Source: Pseudomonas brassicacearum
GTDB lineage: Bacteria > Pseudomonadota > Gammaproteobacteria > Pseudomonadales > Pseudomonadaceae
Direction: 5' to 3'
DNA length: 64,000 nucleotides
Assembly: GCF_000585995.1 (NCBI RefSeq)
Contig: NZ_CP007410.1
Span: 310,001 to 374,000 of the forward strand
Part shown: one piece after another, positions 19,191 through 26,994 of the stretch
Layout of the letters: every line of letters begins with the position of its first letter
Numbering within the stretch: the stretch's first letter is position 1
Program-made: the position numbers and the translations under genes
Notes under the pieces: generated by a model
The model's database searches: none
Seen by the model: the letters and a program-made list of their open reading frames with translations, nothing else
What the model was told of the DNA's origin: nothing

Positions 19191-19900
19191 ACAAGACTTC
19201 CAGCCAGCCGCTGGCGGTCGAACCACAAGCCTCGCGTACCTTTGCTGAAGCCAGTCCGGTGGTAGCGGGTTATTTCACGGTTTCGTTTGTGTTCGGTCTG
19301 ATGGCGGTCAACGCCGGGCTGCCCTTGTGGTTGCCCGTGGCGATGTGCCTGTTCGTCTATGCGGGCGCTTCGCAATTCGCGGCGTTGGCGTTGATCTCCA
19401 GTGGCGCTTCGCTGACCACCATCGTGCTCACCACGTTCTTGATCAATGCGCGGCACATGCTGATGTCGGTCTATATGGCCAAGGCTTTGCGGGCGCTGGG
19501 GCTCAGTCGTTTCGAGCGCTGGTGCTACGCGGCGGGGCTCACGGATGAGTCGTTTGCCTTTCACAGCGTCAAGCTCGGCAGCGGGGCGCCGGTGAGTGTG
19601 CGTTACCTGATCGGCTTCAACCTGTTTTGCCACACTTCATGGGTACTCGGCGGTTTGCTGGGCGCCGTGTGCGCGCAATACGCGGCGCACCTGATCAAGT
19701 ACCAGCTCGATTATGCCCTGACGGCAATGATGCTCTACGTGCTGGTTTCGTTGTGCAACACCCGTAACAAGTTGATCGCGGCCCTGGCGGCTGTCGTCTG
19801 CATGGGCGCGCTGAGCCTGCTGGGCAGTTCGCCGTTCAATGTGTTCATTGCCACATTCGTTGGCTGCGGGGTGGGCGTATGCCTGACCAAACGTTCCTGA
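19187..19900 (+). CDS. azlC: AzlC-family branched-chain amino-acid exporter, large subunit
   Basis: The product has 237 aa with about seven to eight hydrophobic segments and the family signature region FVYAGASQFAALALISSGAS, then NARHMLMSVYMAKAL and GLTDESFAF. AzlC works with the small partner AzlD to export branched-chain amino acids or analogues (YgaZH in E. coli). It overlaps the GNAT gene by four bases and azlD by 22. Confidence 0.94.
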   Translation: MNKTSSQPLAVEPQASRTFAEASPVVAGYFTVSFVFGLMAVNAGLPLWLPVAMCLFVYAGASQFAALALISSGASLTTIVLTTFLINARHMLMSVYMAKALRALGLSRFERWCYAAGLTDESFAFHSVKLGSGAPVSVRYLIGFNLFCHTSWVLGGLLGAVCAQYAAHLIKYQLDYALTAMMLYVLVSLCNTRNKLIAALAAVVCMGALSLLGSSPFNVFIATFVGCGVGVCLTKRS

Positions 19901-20196
19901 TCCTGGTCGTCGTGCTGATGATGGCCGTGACGTTCCTGCCTCGCGCCCTGCCGTTGCAGGTCAACACCGAAAACTGGCCGCCTTTCGTCGCTCGAGCCTT
20001 GGAGTACCTGCCGGTGGCGATCGTGGCTGCCATCAGCCTCACCCCACTGTTGATCAAGGATCAGCAGATACAACTCGATCGCCCGGAATTTTATGCCGCG
20101 ATTCCGACGCTGTTATGTGCGTATTTCAGCCGCAACCTGTTTCTCAGTGTGGCGGTGGGCACGGCGGCGTACATCGCGCTCGGTTCGTTCCTGTAG
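19879..20196 (+). CDS. azlD: AzlD-family small exporter subunit
   Basis: The product has 105 aa and four hydrophobic segments. It starts MPDQTFLILVVVLMMAVTFL and contains the AzlD-typical LPRALPL and FVARALEYLPVAIVAAIS. It completes the AzlCD exporter. Its last 84 bases are overlapped by the 3' end of the convergent LysR gene, so both strands code here. Confidence 0.92.
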   Translation: MPDQTFLILVVVLMMAVTFLPRALPLQVNTENWPPFVARALEYLPVAIVAAISLTPLLIKDQQIQLDRPEFYAAIPTLLCAYFSRNLFLSVAVGTAAYIALGSFL

Positions 20197-21039
20197 CGTC
20201 AGGTCTACTACATCGTGCAACGCCTGGCCGGACAGCTCCGAATTGTTCACCGCCAGGCGGACTTCGAGGAAGTCCTCGAAGTCAGGGAAAATCGCCAGAC
20301 CGTTGCGCAGCGCCGCTTCCCGGGACACCAGCCCCAGGCCATCGAGCTGGGTGATCAACGACAGCGTCAGCGTTTCACTGCAGGAATACACCATCCGTTG
20401 GCTCGAGCCGTATTCGCCCAGGCCAGCGTCGAGAAAACGAAGGAAGCTGTGGGAATAGGGACATTCTTCTGCCGGACGCACCTGAAACTTGTCGCCGAGC
20501 AAACCGAGGGAATCGTCCTCATCGCCACAATGGGCACCGACGACCCGCACCTGCACGTCTGGCATGGTGATACTGGAAAAACCGCTCTGCTGTGCCCCGA
20601 TCAGGATCGCCAGGTCAAAATCTTCGTTCTTGAGCTTGCTCAAGTTTTCCATCGACTCGGCGTAACTGAACTCCAGCTGATACTGGGGGAACACCGCGAT
20701 CAACCGATCGATCATCCGCCGGTTGAACTCCGCCGGCAGGGTGGTATTGAGCGCCGCTTTCAGCGTGCGCTGCCGGGGCGTCTTGAGTGCCGCGACTTTC
20801 TCTTCCAGCTGTCGCGTGGCCACCAGCACCTGATCCATAAAAGGGGTCAGTTCCGAGCCCTGGCTCGTCAACGTCAGGCCCTTGTTCGAGCGTCGGAACA
20901 ATCGGAAACCGAACTGTTCCTCGACCTTGTTCAACTGCGCCGCCAATGCCTGCACCGTGAGGCACGAATGCTCGGCAGCCGCCGACAACGAGCCGGTCTG
21001 CACGATGCGCATGAGGTTGCGTAGAATTCTGCTATCCAT
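20113..21039 (-). CDS. LysR-family regulator convergent to the dioxygenase/AzlCD cassette
   Basis: The product has 308 aa. The helix-turn-helix is in TGSLSAAAEHSCLTVQALAA (residues about 16-35); the LysR effector domain follows. The C-terminal 28 residues are unusually basic and polar and are encoded opposite the azlD end, which suggests a recent 3' extension into that gene. Convergent placement next to the cassette makes it a likely regulator, perhaps sensing the amino acid exported by AzlCD. This is inference from position. Confidence 0.9.
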   Translation of the reverse strand: MDSRILRNLMRIVQTGSLSAAAEHSCLTVQALAAQLNKVEEQFGFRLFRRSNKGLTLTSQGSELTPFMDQVLVATRQLEEKVAALKTPRQRTLKAALNTTLPAEFNRRMIDRLIAVFPQYQLEFSYAESMENLSKLKNEDFDLAILIGAQQSGFSSITMPDVQVRVVGAHCGDEDDSLGLLGDKFQVRPAEECPYSHSFLRFLDAGLGEYGSSQRMVYSCSETLTLSLITQLDGLGLVSREAALRNGLAIFPDFEDFLEVRLAVNNSELSGQALHDVVDLTLQERTERDVRRRAHRHTEKQVAAEIRT

Positions 21040-21388
21040 GGGGTAATGCCCTCTGCATAAGTGGGCTCGCTATTGTTGTGCCTGGTCGGGTCAGACAGTG
21101 CACGCTGGCTATCATCATGCACCTTGCCACGGTTGTCGCGAATTTGTGCTGAAAAGCGCCGGCTGGCGATGGTTGGAGCTTATGCGGGATTTGGGGGTTT
21201 TGCCCAGTCGATGCTGACTGGGACCAGCGAGTAGCATCGTATTCGGCAAAACAAGCCGAACTTCAAGTGAGGGTGTAGGGGGATTGAAATATCAGCTCTA
21301 TTAGTTCGCTTGCGAATTAAATATTAAAAAATATCCGTATCTGTACTATTCTCTACGCATCACCCCGCTACAAAGGAGCCCAAACCCC

Positions 21389-21799
21389 ATGGCTACTTCA
21401 TCGATCAACCTCAACGCACAGCAACAATTGGACTCCCCGGACGCGGGTCGAGTCGCGTTGAAGTTTTTCTTCAACCTCATGGAGCTCTGGGGTTGCAGCG
21501 TCGAGCAGCAGCGCATACTGCTGGGCAAGGTGGGAAACACGACCTTCTACAAATACAAACAGCTGCCGGAAAACGTCAGGTTGCCTCGCGATACGCTGGA
21601 GCGGATTTCCTACCTCATGGGCATCCACAAGGCGCTGAGCATCATCTTCAGCAACAGCCGGGACCGTGCGTACCAGTGGGTCAGCAGCCCCAACACTGCG
21701 GCACCCTTCAATGGCCAATCGGCACTGTCCTACATGCTGGCCGGTCGAGTGGTGGACATCGCCGACGTGCGCCGCTACCTCGACGGAGTGCGCGGTTGA
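21389..21799 (+). CDS. Xre/MbcA/ParS-type antitoxin of a RES toxin
   Basis: The product has 136 aa. The N-terminal two thirds form an Xre-like helical region (RVALKFFFNLMELWGCSVEQ) and the C-terminal DUF2384 toxin-binding domain contains LGKVGNTTFYKYK and AYQWVSSPNTAAPFNGQSAL. The C-terminal tail of this family inserts into the active site of the RES toxin. CAAAGGAGCC precedes the ATG. The upstream region is AT-rich and holds ATATTAAAAAATAT, a possible operator. Its stop overlaps the toxin start (ATGA). Confidence 0.92.
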   Translation: MATSSINLNAQQQLDSPDAGRVALKFFFNLMELWGCSVEQQRILLGKVGNTTFYKYKQLPENVRLPRDTLERISYLMGIHKALSIIFSNSRDRAYQWVSSPNTAAPFNGQSALSYMLAGRVVDIADVRRYLDGVRG

Positions 21800-22476
21800 T
21801 GATGCCCCCCTTGGCTGACCCGCAATGGAAGCGGGCCTATCGGATCGTCAACAGCAGCTTTCCGCCGATCTCGCTGTTCGAAGACGTACTCGATCCTGAG
21901 GATTTGCCCACGGCCTATGCCTTGGAAGCGCTGACCAATGATCGATTGATGGAAGAGGCTGGCGTGCTGTCCCGGGTTCGCCCCGAGGACCGTATTTCCG
22001 GGCCCGGCTCCTCACCCGTGATGGCGGCGTTTACCCACATTGGCAAAAGCAGCCGCTTCAGCGACGGCACCTTCGGCGTCTACTACGCGGCCAGCAGCCA
22101 GGAAGCCGCCATCGCCGAGACCTGTTACCACCAGGCCCGATTTCTCGGGGCGACCAACGAGCCGGACCTGGAATTGACCATGCGTACCTACGTCAACAAA
22201 GTCGTCAAACCCTTGCACGACGTCCGCCACGACTACCCGCACCTCCACAACCCGGACCCCACCGCCTACGGCCCGTCCCAGGTGTTCGCCCGGCAGCTGC
22301 GGGAAACCTTGTCCTGGGGGCTGCTGTACAACAGCGTCCGCCTGCCCGGCCACGAATGCGTAGCCGCGTTTCGCCCGCCAGCGGTGTCGGTGCCGGTGCA
22401 GGGCAAACATATCCGGTATGTCTGGAACGCCCAGAAGCGGGAGATTTCGTTTGTGTTTGAGGTGAGCGAGGTTTGA
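21799..22476 (+). CDS. RES-domain toxin (NAD+-consuming)
   Basis: The product has 225 aa from the ATG overlapping the antitoxin stop; a second ATG follows at once. The RES domain shows the name-giving Arg in RAYRIVNSSFPP, the Glu in AIAETCYHQAR, and a downstream Ser (in SWGLLYNSVRLPG). Known members degrade NAD+ (MbcT, NatT) or ADP-ribosylate PRPP synthetase (ParT). Together with the antitoxin this is a complete type II module that stops growth when freed. Its mobility and stress role here are unknown. Frames reading out of the antitoxin gene in phase with it are shadows. Confidence 0.93.
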   Translation: MMPPLADPQWKRAYRIVNSSFPPISLFEDVLDPEDLPTAYALEALTNDRLMEEAGVLSRVRPEDRISGPGSSPVMAAFTHIGKSSRFSDGTFGVYYAASSQEAAIAETCYHQARFLGATNEPDLELTMRTYVNKVVKPLHDVRHDYPHLHNPDPTAYGPSQVFARQLRETLSWGLLYNSVRLPGHECVAAFRPPAVSVPVQGKHIRYVWNAQKREISFVFEVSEV

Positions 22477-22478
22477 AA

Positions 22479-22522
22479 AGGGCTGCTACGCAGCCCAGCG
22501 GGAGCAAGCTCCCTCGCTACAT
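22479..22522. repeat. Single REP element
   Basis: GGGCTGCTACGCAGCCC, a perfect hairpin, is followed by GCGGGAGCAAGCTCCCTCGC. This is one arm of the GTGGCGAGGGAGCTTGCTCC family between the convergent toxin and chemoreceptor genes. Confidence 0.85.
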
Positions 22523-22544
22523 AAGTGAATGCAGGTCGGATTGA

Positions 22545-24152
22545 TCAAATCTTGAACTGCTGCACCGAAGCCTGCATTGAGCCCGCTGCGTCGTTCAGTT
22601 GATCCGCCGTTTGCGTCAGGTTGTGAATCGAGCGAGTGTTTTCCCGGGATTGCTCGGCAATCGACTCTACCCGCTTAGCCATCTCATCACTGGCCTTCGA
22701 TTGCTCGGCAATGGTCTGGGAAATTTCCTCTACCACTTCGGCGGCATGCCGGGCGCCGGTGCGGATTTCGCTGATGGACACCCCGGCCTGTTGGGCCAGG
22801 TTCACGCCTTCGTCCACCCGGCTGACGCAAGCCTGCATATTCGCCACCGCATCCCGTGCGCTGGACTGGATGCGCTCGATCATCGCGGTGATTTCCTGGG
22901 TCGACTGGGTGGTACGCGCCGCCAGGTTGCGCACTTCGTCCGCCACCACCGCAAAGCCACGGCCCGCCTCGCCAGCACGAGCGGCTTCGATGGCAGCGTT
23001 GAGGGCCAGCAGGTTGGTCTGTTCGGCGATGCTCTTGATCACCTGGATGATGGAATGAATGTCTTCCGAAGAGGCGTCCAGCGCGGTGATCTTGCCGGAG
23101 GACTGGTTGACCACCTCGGCGATCCGATTCATGCCTTCCACCACCCCGAGAATCACCTGGCCACCGCTGCTCGCCAGTTGTTCGGACTGCGCCGATATCG
23201 TCCGTGCGCTGTCGGCGTGCTGATGGATCTGGCTGATGTTCGCGATCATCTGCTCCATGCTCGCCGCCATGCTGGTCGCGCTATGCGCCTGATGGTCGGC
23301 GCTGGAGACAATGTGCCGTGCCGTATCGCCCAAGGTCCGGGACGTGCCATGCAACTCATCGCTCTGGCTGCGGATTGTGGCGATCATCTGCCGCAAATTG
23401 CCCTGCATCTGCTCGATCACGCTCTGCAATTGACCCAATTCGTCCTTGCCATGCGCGCCCATCGACCGCTGCAAATCCCCTTGGGAAATCGCCTGGGTAT
23501 TGAGGATGATTTTATTCAGCGGCGTGAGGACCGCCTTGAGCAAGCTCCACGATAACAAGGCCAGCGCCACGCAGGTGGCCAACAACGTAACGATCAGCCA
23601 GGTTTGCGAGGTCTGAATGCTATTGTCCTGATACTCGCGAGAAGACTGTGCCTGGTTTTCGATCAGCTCACTGACCGCTTCGTTACGCTCTTCCAGCGCC
23701 GAAAACGCCGTGTCGAACTCTGCCCGCAACGCCCGGCCATCCTGAGCCCCGCTCAGGGCCTTGGCGATCACCTGCTTCGCCTTATCAATGTAGGTATCGG
23801 CTTGTGGCTTCAACTCGGCAATCGCCTGGGCGACCTCCTTCGGCAACTTTGCCTCGGCGTTCTCGGCGATGACCTTGCGCATCCGCTGCGTATGCTCGTC
23901 GAACGCCTCCGTCACCTCCTTGGCTGCCTGAGTATCCCCCGGTGCCACCAGCAACGCAGCCAACACATCGGCACGAATGGCGTCATGCATCATGTCCGCC
24001 TCCATGTGCTTGCGCATGGCCGAAATACTGGTCTCGTTCTGCACCAGGGCCTCGGTCATGGAGTGATAACCCCACAGGCCAATGCCTCCGAGCAAAAGGG
24101 CAAAGAAAAGGCTGACAAACCCCGAGCCTATGATCTTGGTGCGGATCTTCAT
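22545..24152 (-). CDS. Methyl-accepting chemotaxis protein
   Basis: The product has 535 aa. A first membrane helix spans residues about 10-30, then a periplasmic helical-bundle sensor of about 155 residues, a second membrane helix at about 188-208 ([18 protein letters not shown]), HAMP, and the signalling domain with the conserved hairpin [20 protein letters not shown]. The sensor is of the four-helix type, and I cannot name its ligand. Pfam-type methylation helices flank the hairpin. The gene stands alone; the cheA/cheW system must be elsewhere. Confidence 0.95.
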   Translation of the reverse strand: MKIRTKIIGSGFVSLFFALLLGGIGLWGYHSMTEALVQNETSISAMRKHMEADMMHDAIRADVLAALLVAPGDTQAAKEVTEAFDEHTQRMRKVIAENAEAKLPKEVAQAIAELKPQADTYIDKAKQVIAKALSGAQDGRALRAEFDTAFSALEERNEAVSELIENQAQSSREYQDNSIQTSQTWLIVTLLATCVALALLSWSLLKAVLTPLNKIILNTQAISQGDLQRSMGAHGKDELGQLQSVIEQMQGNLRQMIATIRSQSDELHGTSRTLGDTARHIVSSADHQAHSATSMAASMEQMIANISQIHQHADSARTISAQSEQLASSGGQVILGVVEGMNRIAEVVNQSSGKITALDASSEDIHSIIQVIKSIAEQTNLLALNAAIEAARAGEAGRGFAVVADEVRNLAARTTQSTQEITAMIERIQSSARDAVANMQACVSRVDEGVNLAQQAGVSISEIRTGARHAAEVVEEISQTIAEQSKASDEMAKRVESIAEQSRENTRSIHNLTQTADQLNDAAGSMQASVQQFKI

Positions 24153-24282
24153 CGCTTACTGCTCCTGGAGCGGGGATGTCTGGGCAAGTGTAGTCGAGTG
24201 ACAGCAGTGCCTTGGACGGGCAGTGCTCTTACCTGAGGCTATCGGCGGGGAAAACGATTAGCTGAATATTCCACAAAACCCC

Positions 24283-24325
24283 GTGGCGAGGGAGCTTGCT
24301 CCCGCTGGGTTGCGAAGCAGCCCTT
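24283..24325. repeat. Single REP element
   Basis: GTGGCGAGGGAGCTTGCTCC followed by CGCTGGGTTGCGAAGCAGCCC, one unpaired copy of the second REP family. It lies between the chemoreceptor promoter and the frameshifted gene. Confidence 0.85.
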
Positions 24326-24404
24326 CTTTTACCTGCGTCCGGATTTTTAGGTTCAGACCCAATGCCGCCCCGCTCAAGTGGACAGCATTGGGCTATGAGA
24401 AACC

Positions 24405-24682
24405 CTAAACGCAATGGCTCCCCGGCGCCTCCAGCACTTTAACCACGTCATCGATAACGGCCTTGCTCATGTCCTGCAAATAACACGAGGCCCAGGCATA
24501 ACGATCCGTGTTGCGAATCATCGCCGCGTCTTCGGCCAAGAGCTTGGCGACGTGGAGCAGGTCGGAGCGTGGGACAGGGCTTCGCCGAGTGGAACGCCGG
24601 CGTTGACGCGGAAGAGTGGACGGTCGGAATGGTAGGAGAAGGGGGTTAGGCCTATGGTTTTGAGGTCTTGCGGGTTTGGCAT
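24405..24682 (-). pseudogene. DUF3077-type small protein broken by a one-base frameshift
   Basis: Frame 1 from 24682 reads MPNPQDLKTIGLTPFSYHSD and on to GEALSHA, then goes out of phase and stops early. Shifting the frame by one base at about 24564-24569 restores DLLHVAKLLAEDAAMIRNTD and continues through WASCYLQDMSKAVIDDVVKV to a TAG at 24405. The joined product would be about 92 aa, the size of the DUF3077 family common in Pseudomonas. A missing base inside the GCTCCGAC stretch explains it. The family function is unknown. The intact reading of both halves suggests a recent lesion or a sequencing error. Confidence 0.75.
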
Positions 24683-24689
24683 TGTCTGG

Positions 24690-24925
24690 CTCCTTGACTG
24701 TGAGAGCCGCAACCGTCCTTTCCTACGGGATTGGGTGGCGGCCATGCACGGGGTAGGAAAACCGGGAATCAAGGCACCCGGCACACCCGAAGGTGTCCCG
24801 CGCACAGCCGCCATAACGCATTATCGCAGACACAAAAAAAGCGCCTGCAATAGTAAGCGGGGCGCTGCTGTCGCGCCTTGATTACTTCGGGTTTCCTACG
24901 CCCGGTCGCTGAATTTGCAGCGACA
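24690..24925 (-). ncRNA. Structured 5' leader upstream of the DUF3077-type gene
   Basis: Read on the minus strand, this stretch holds a GTCGCTG...CAGCGAC hairpin (about 24906-24925), then an AGCGCC...GGCGCT stem with a seven-T run (about 24834-24870), then further GC-rich inverted repeats and two TAGGAAA motifs, ending at the gene start. I recall similar leaders in front of related Pseudomonas genes. The stem with T-run in the middle suggests a small RNA or an attenuated leader. Confidence 0.4.
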
Positions 24926-25061
24926 GATGGAGAGTAGCGGGCGGATGTGAAGGCCGCAATCGTGGCGCGATGCTGGCGGAGGGTGGTTTAGGTATTTTTA
25001 TGGGTGAGCAATAATTTCGTGCTTCCGGTCATGCATCGACATACCCCGCAAGGAGACCCTG

Positions 25062-25598
25062 ATGGCCACTGCCCATGTTTTCATAGCCACCAGCCTAGAT
25101 GGTTTCATCGCCCGGCCTGATGGTGATATCGACTGGCTTTTGCAGCGCGACGATCCAACCGAGGACCATGGCTACTCAGACTTCATCGCCGATAAAGACG
25201 TGATTGTGATGGGGCGAGGAAGCTACGAGAAGGTACTGACCTTTGATACTTGGTTCTATGAACGACCCGTGGTGGTGTTGTCGGAACGGCTGGCGGATTC
25301 GCCGGTGCCCGAGGCACTGAAGGGCAAGGTGCGTTTCTCCAACCTCTCACCCAGGGATGTGATGGAGGAACTGACGAGGCAAGGTGTGCATCGTGTCTAT
25401 GTCGACGGCGGGCAGGTGGTGCAATCATTCCTGCGCGATGGATTAGTCGCCGATATGGTGATTACCACTGTTCCTGTGCTGATCGGGGCGGGCAGGTCGC
25501 TGTTCGGGGCCCTTCAGCAGGACGTTGAATTGAAGCTGGTATCCAGTCGGTGCTTTCCCTCGGGGTTGGTGCAGTCCGCTTATCGACTGGGTTCATAA
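25062..25598 (+). CDS. Dihydrofolate-reductase-like (RibD C-terminal domain) protein
   Basis: The product has 178 aa. It opens AHVFIATSLDGFIARPDGDI, typical of the RibD-C/YwjB branch of the DHFR fold, and continues with KDVIVMGRGSYEKVL, RVYVDGGQVVQSFL and TTVPVLIGAGRSLFG. Such proteins bind NADPH, but their substrates are mostly unknown; this one is not the folate enzyme FolA. CAAGGAGACC precedes the ATG. It is the last core-type gene before the island. Confidence 0.9.
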   Translation: MATAHVFIATSLDGFIARPDGDIDWLLQRDDPTEDHGYSDFIADKDVIVMGRGSYEKVLTFDTWFYERPVVVLSERLADSPVPEALKGKVRFSNLSPRDVMEELTRQGVHRVYVDGGQVVQSFLRDGLVADMVITTVPVLIGAGRSLFGALQQDVELKLVSSRCFPSGLVQSAYRLGS

Positions 25599-25857
25599 AC
25601 CCGCTGCGTAGAGCGAAAAGGGAGAAGCTGATTTGCCATCGATCAGCCAGTTCAGGGCGCGGAAATATGCTGCTCACGCAATTACGTCTTTTTATGGGTA
25701 CGCCATAATTATTGCCAATCCATAATTTGGCATAAAGATGGGGCTGTGAGCCTTTGGTGCGAGTCGGTGCTTCGAGGCGTGTCGAAAGATGGTGGGCGAC
25801 GATTAGGCGACTGGTGGGGGATAGGAGCCGCCCACATATCAATACCCCAGAAACAAC
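25599..25857. other. Gene-free stretch before the island
   Basis: No frame here has coding character. The GC content falls from left to right, and AT-rich short repeats (CCATAATT and CCATAATTTGG) occur near 25705-25730. It represents the original DNA downstream of the tRNA-Thr gene before the island entered. Confidence 0.5.
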
Positions 25858-25890
25858 AAAGCCCCCGCATTTCTGCGAGGGCTTCGTTTT
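25858..25890 (-). terminator. Former tRNA-Thr terminator, now at the left island border
   Basis: On the minus strand AAGCCCTCGCA and TGCGGGGGCTT form a hairpin followed by TGTTGTTT. It directly follows the tRNA-end-like repeat, as a tRNA terminator would, and marks DNA that lay behind tRNA-Thr before the insertion. Confidence 0.7.
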
Positions 25891-25891
25891 G

Positions 25892-25916
25892 TATGGTGCG
25901 GCACCAGGAGTCGAAT
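25892..25916. mobile_element. Left attachment site (attL) of the island
   Basis: TATGGTGCGGCACCAGGAGT and the following CGAA repeat the 3' end of the tRNA-Thr gene at 36325-36349, with a single base missing (GTGCGGC against GTGCCGGC). The two copies bracket about 10.4 kb carrying a P4-type integrase whose gene lies next to the tRNA copy. This is the classical layout of a tRNA-targeted island. Confidence 0.8.
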
Positions 25917-26052
25917 CTGAAAAAATATGTCGGAAAAATCATGGAGTTAAAAAATATTGACCTTGCTCTCTATCTCTAAAAGTATCCTGAAGCATTGTTC
26001 CTAAATTGAATTCATAGGCTCAGGCTAAGCGTGGAGCAATGTGAAATATTAA

Positions 26053-26994
26053 CTAAAACTCGATGGTGTAAGTCCATAAGCGCTTCAATCCACTGCTAGT
26101 TTCCCTGCTGTAAGTTATGCACTCGGGCAACAGCAACGTCACACCCTGACGAGACCTCCCTTCATAAAGCCAATAAAGGGAAAATCCTAGAGTTTGGATT
26201 TTTGTTGAGAGAGGTGATAAGTATATGTTCGCTTCTGTAACATTGCTGTCAATGCCATTTACGATTTTTGAAATGATACCGGCCGTTGTGAACGGATCAT
26301 TTGCGGGGGCGAAATGACGATTGTTTATCCAAGCACTATCGAGCGCTGAACCACCGCCATCCGATGCTCTCAGTGCACTTTGTTGATACATATCCGGGCT
26401 AAGAGACGGAAATGAAAAAATCGGATAAATTACCGCCCCTTCTTTGTTGTCGGCAACTTCACCAATTAATTTGTGATCATACCCTACGTTAATTATTAAG
26501 TGATCTTGACCACTTTTGTTTCCATACATTCCTCTAACCGGACGGGGCACTCCAGTGGTGGCCGTGCTAAAAGATGTGTCCTCCTGCTTGGTATAGTACA
26601 TAGGCTCGGAGTATAGGGCTGTGAATTCTTTCACACCCATAAAGGCCAGTTTTGCAGTTAAAAATATTAATACATGCCGCATGAACCCCGTAGTATCGAT
26701 ACAAATCTGCTTATCCGTGACGTCACCAATTTCCTCTAGAATAGCATTTACTTGAGCGATTTCATTATGATCATCAGGGCACACCTTTGGATTTTCGTCT
26801 GGATATTCCAACGGTAGGTACTGATACTCTGGATGTATCAGCCAGATTTTTTTCTCTGACCGCACTTCAGCGAAGACCTTTCCAACTCGATAGCTCGAAT
26901 TGTATGCAGAAACAAATATGTCGAACTTTTGAAGTTCTTCCGGGATTCTATCGGTACGAATCGGGCGCCTGTAAAATAGTGAATAGTCAATCAT
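26053..26994 (-). CDS. Unknown alpha/beta protein, last gene of the island operon
   Basis: The product has 313 aa and no signal peptide or membrane helix. I do not recognise a named family. The N-terminus looks like the start of a Rossmann-like fold (FDIFVSAYNSSYRVGKVF), and a second strand-helix unit is ICIDTTGFMRHVLIFLTAKL. LIINVGYDHKLIGEVADN starts the C-terminal half. YLSPLSTKIQTLGFSLYWLY lies near the end and recalls ends I associate with conflict-system proteins. Its ATG follows the ATPase stop codon with no gap (TAAATG), so the two are made together. A sensor or adaptor for the ATPase is a guess. The DNA is AT-rich. Confidence 0.7.
   Translation of the reverse strand: MIDYSLFYRRPIRTDRIPEELQKFDIFVSAYNSSYRVGKVFAEVRSEKKIWLIHPEYQYLPLEYPDENPKVCPDDHNEIAQVNAILEEIGDVTDKQICIDTTGFMRHVLIFLTAKLAFMGVKEFTALYSEPMYYTKQEDTSFSTATTGVPRPVRGMYGNKSGQDHLIINVGYDHKLIGEVADNKEGAVIYPIFSFPSLSPDMYQQSALRASDGGGSALDSAWINNRHFAPANDPFTTAGIISKIVNGIDSNVTEANIYLSPLSTKIQTLGFSLYWLYEGRSRQGVTLLLPECITYSRETSSGLKRLWTYTIEF

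Noticed and set aside
25709..25979. Frames of 60-77 codons across the left island border
   Set aside because: They run through the att repeat and the terminator and so cannot be old genes.
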